From positions 23,771,832 to 23,835,831 of the forward strand of contig NC_092358.1 of the NCBI RefSeq assembly GCF_030848805.1: a stretch of 64,000 nucleotides of DNA, in the 5' to 3' direction. This stretch comes from Temnothorax longispinosus. Its lineage: Eukaryota; Arthropoda; Insecta; Hymenoptera; Formicidae. Under the pieces are notes generated by a model. It saw nothing but the letters and a program-made list of their open reading frames with translations. It made no database searches and had not been told where the DNA came from. Shown here piece by piece: positions 63,868 through 64,000 of this stretch; positions within the stretch are counted from its first letter, which is position 1, and each line of letters starts with the position of its first letter. A program made the position numbers and the translations under genes.

Positions 63868-64000
63868 AGTAAGTATCTTAGTATTAATTTCTGTCTATTT
63901 AACAATCAATATTTAACAATTTTAATGTTATTACTCAGTGCCTATTGAACCATCATTGTTAGAAAGAAGACTTTGCGAAGCGTTTGATGTGTTTGATAAT
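63868..64000 (+). CDS. EF-hand protein start, possibly DRC8/EFCAB2-like, partial
   Basis: The segment after the acceptor TTACTCAG (63931-63938) reads PIEPSLLERRLCEAFDVFDN and runs off the window. The AFDVFD core is the start of an EF-hand, as in calmodulin-like proteins and in the dynein regulatory complex subunit DRC8 (EFCAB2). A GTAAGT donor at 63869 is preceded by TATCA; joining A to TG makes an ATG at the junction, so the start codon would be split by a 70-bp intron. The family identification rests on about 20 residues only. Confidence 0.4.

Overview
This is a nuclear window from an insect, most likely a hymenopteran and probably an ant. The genes are intron-rich, with short AT-rich introns. 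Intergenic DNA is very AT-rich and is broken by CpG/GC-rich islands. Proteins match insect orthologues, and small inverted-repeat transposons and microsatellites are common. The ant assignment is inference; no species marker was seen.

Layout, left to right. (1) The 5' coding exon of a beta-type octopamine receptor (-, 225-934), cut by the left edge. (2) A roughly 20 kb gene-poor stretch with GC-rich islands, MITE-like elements, diverged tandem repeats and microsatellites. (3) A cationic amino acid transporter of the SLC7 CAT type (-, 20845-24054): intact reading frame, but with an unusual TM3 region, a deletion after TM8 and one GC-AG intron. (4) A repeat-rich gap with a long hairpin and a TIR element carrying a 132-bp tandem repeat. 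(5) trabid/ZRANB1 deubiquitinase (-, 30036-33477). (6) GC-rich promoter DNA leading to NDOR1 (+, 37115-39833). (7) An equilibrative nucleoside transporter, SLC29/ENT (+, 42448-47525). (8) MAEA, the CTLH-complex E3 subunit (-, 51723-54852), with a transposon relic in intron 1. (9) CPSF1 (+, 56008-63116), head-to-head with MAEA. (10) The start of an EF-hand gene at the right edge.

I rebuilt exon chains by hand from splice sites and reading phase. Six complete genes close exactly in frame: CAT 611 aa, trabid 738 aa, NDOR1 604 aa, ENT 486 aa, MAEA 391 aa and CPSF1 1416 aa. The genes are unrelated housekeeping and signalling functions (amine signalling, amino acid and nucleoside transport, ubiquitin editing, Fe-S/flavin electron transfer, mRNA 3' processing) and do not form a pathway cluster.

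I found no convincing new multi-gene system. The most interesting observations are the structurally odd CAT transporter, the long near-perfect hairpin in its 5' region, an A|TG start codon apparently split by an intron at the right edge, two GC-AG introns, several uncatalogued-looking non-autonomous elements, and a recurrent CCTAACC motif in the promoter islands.
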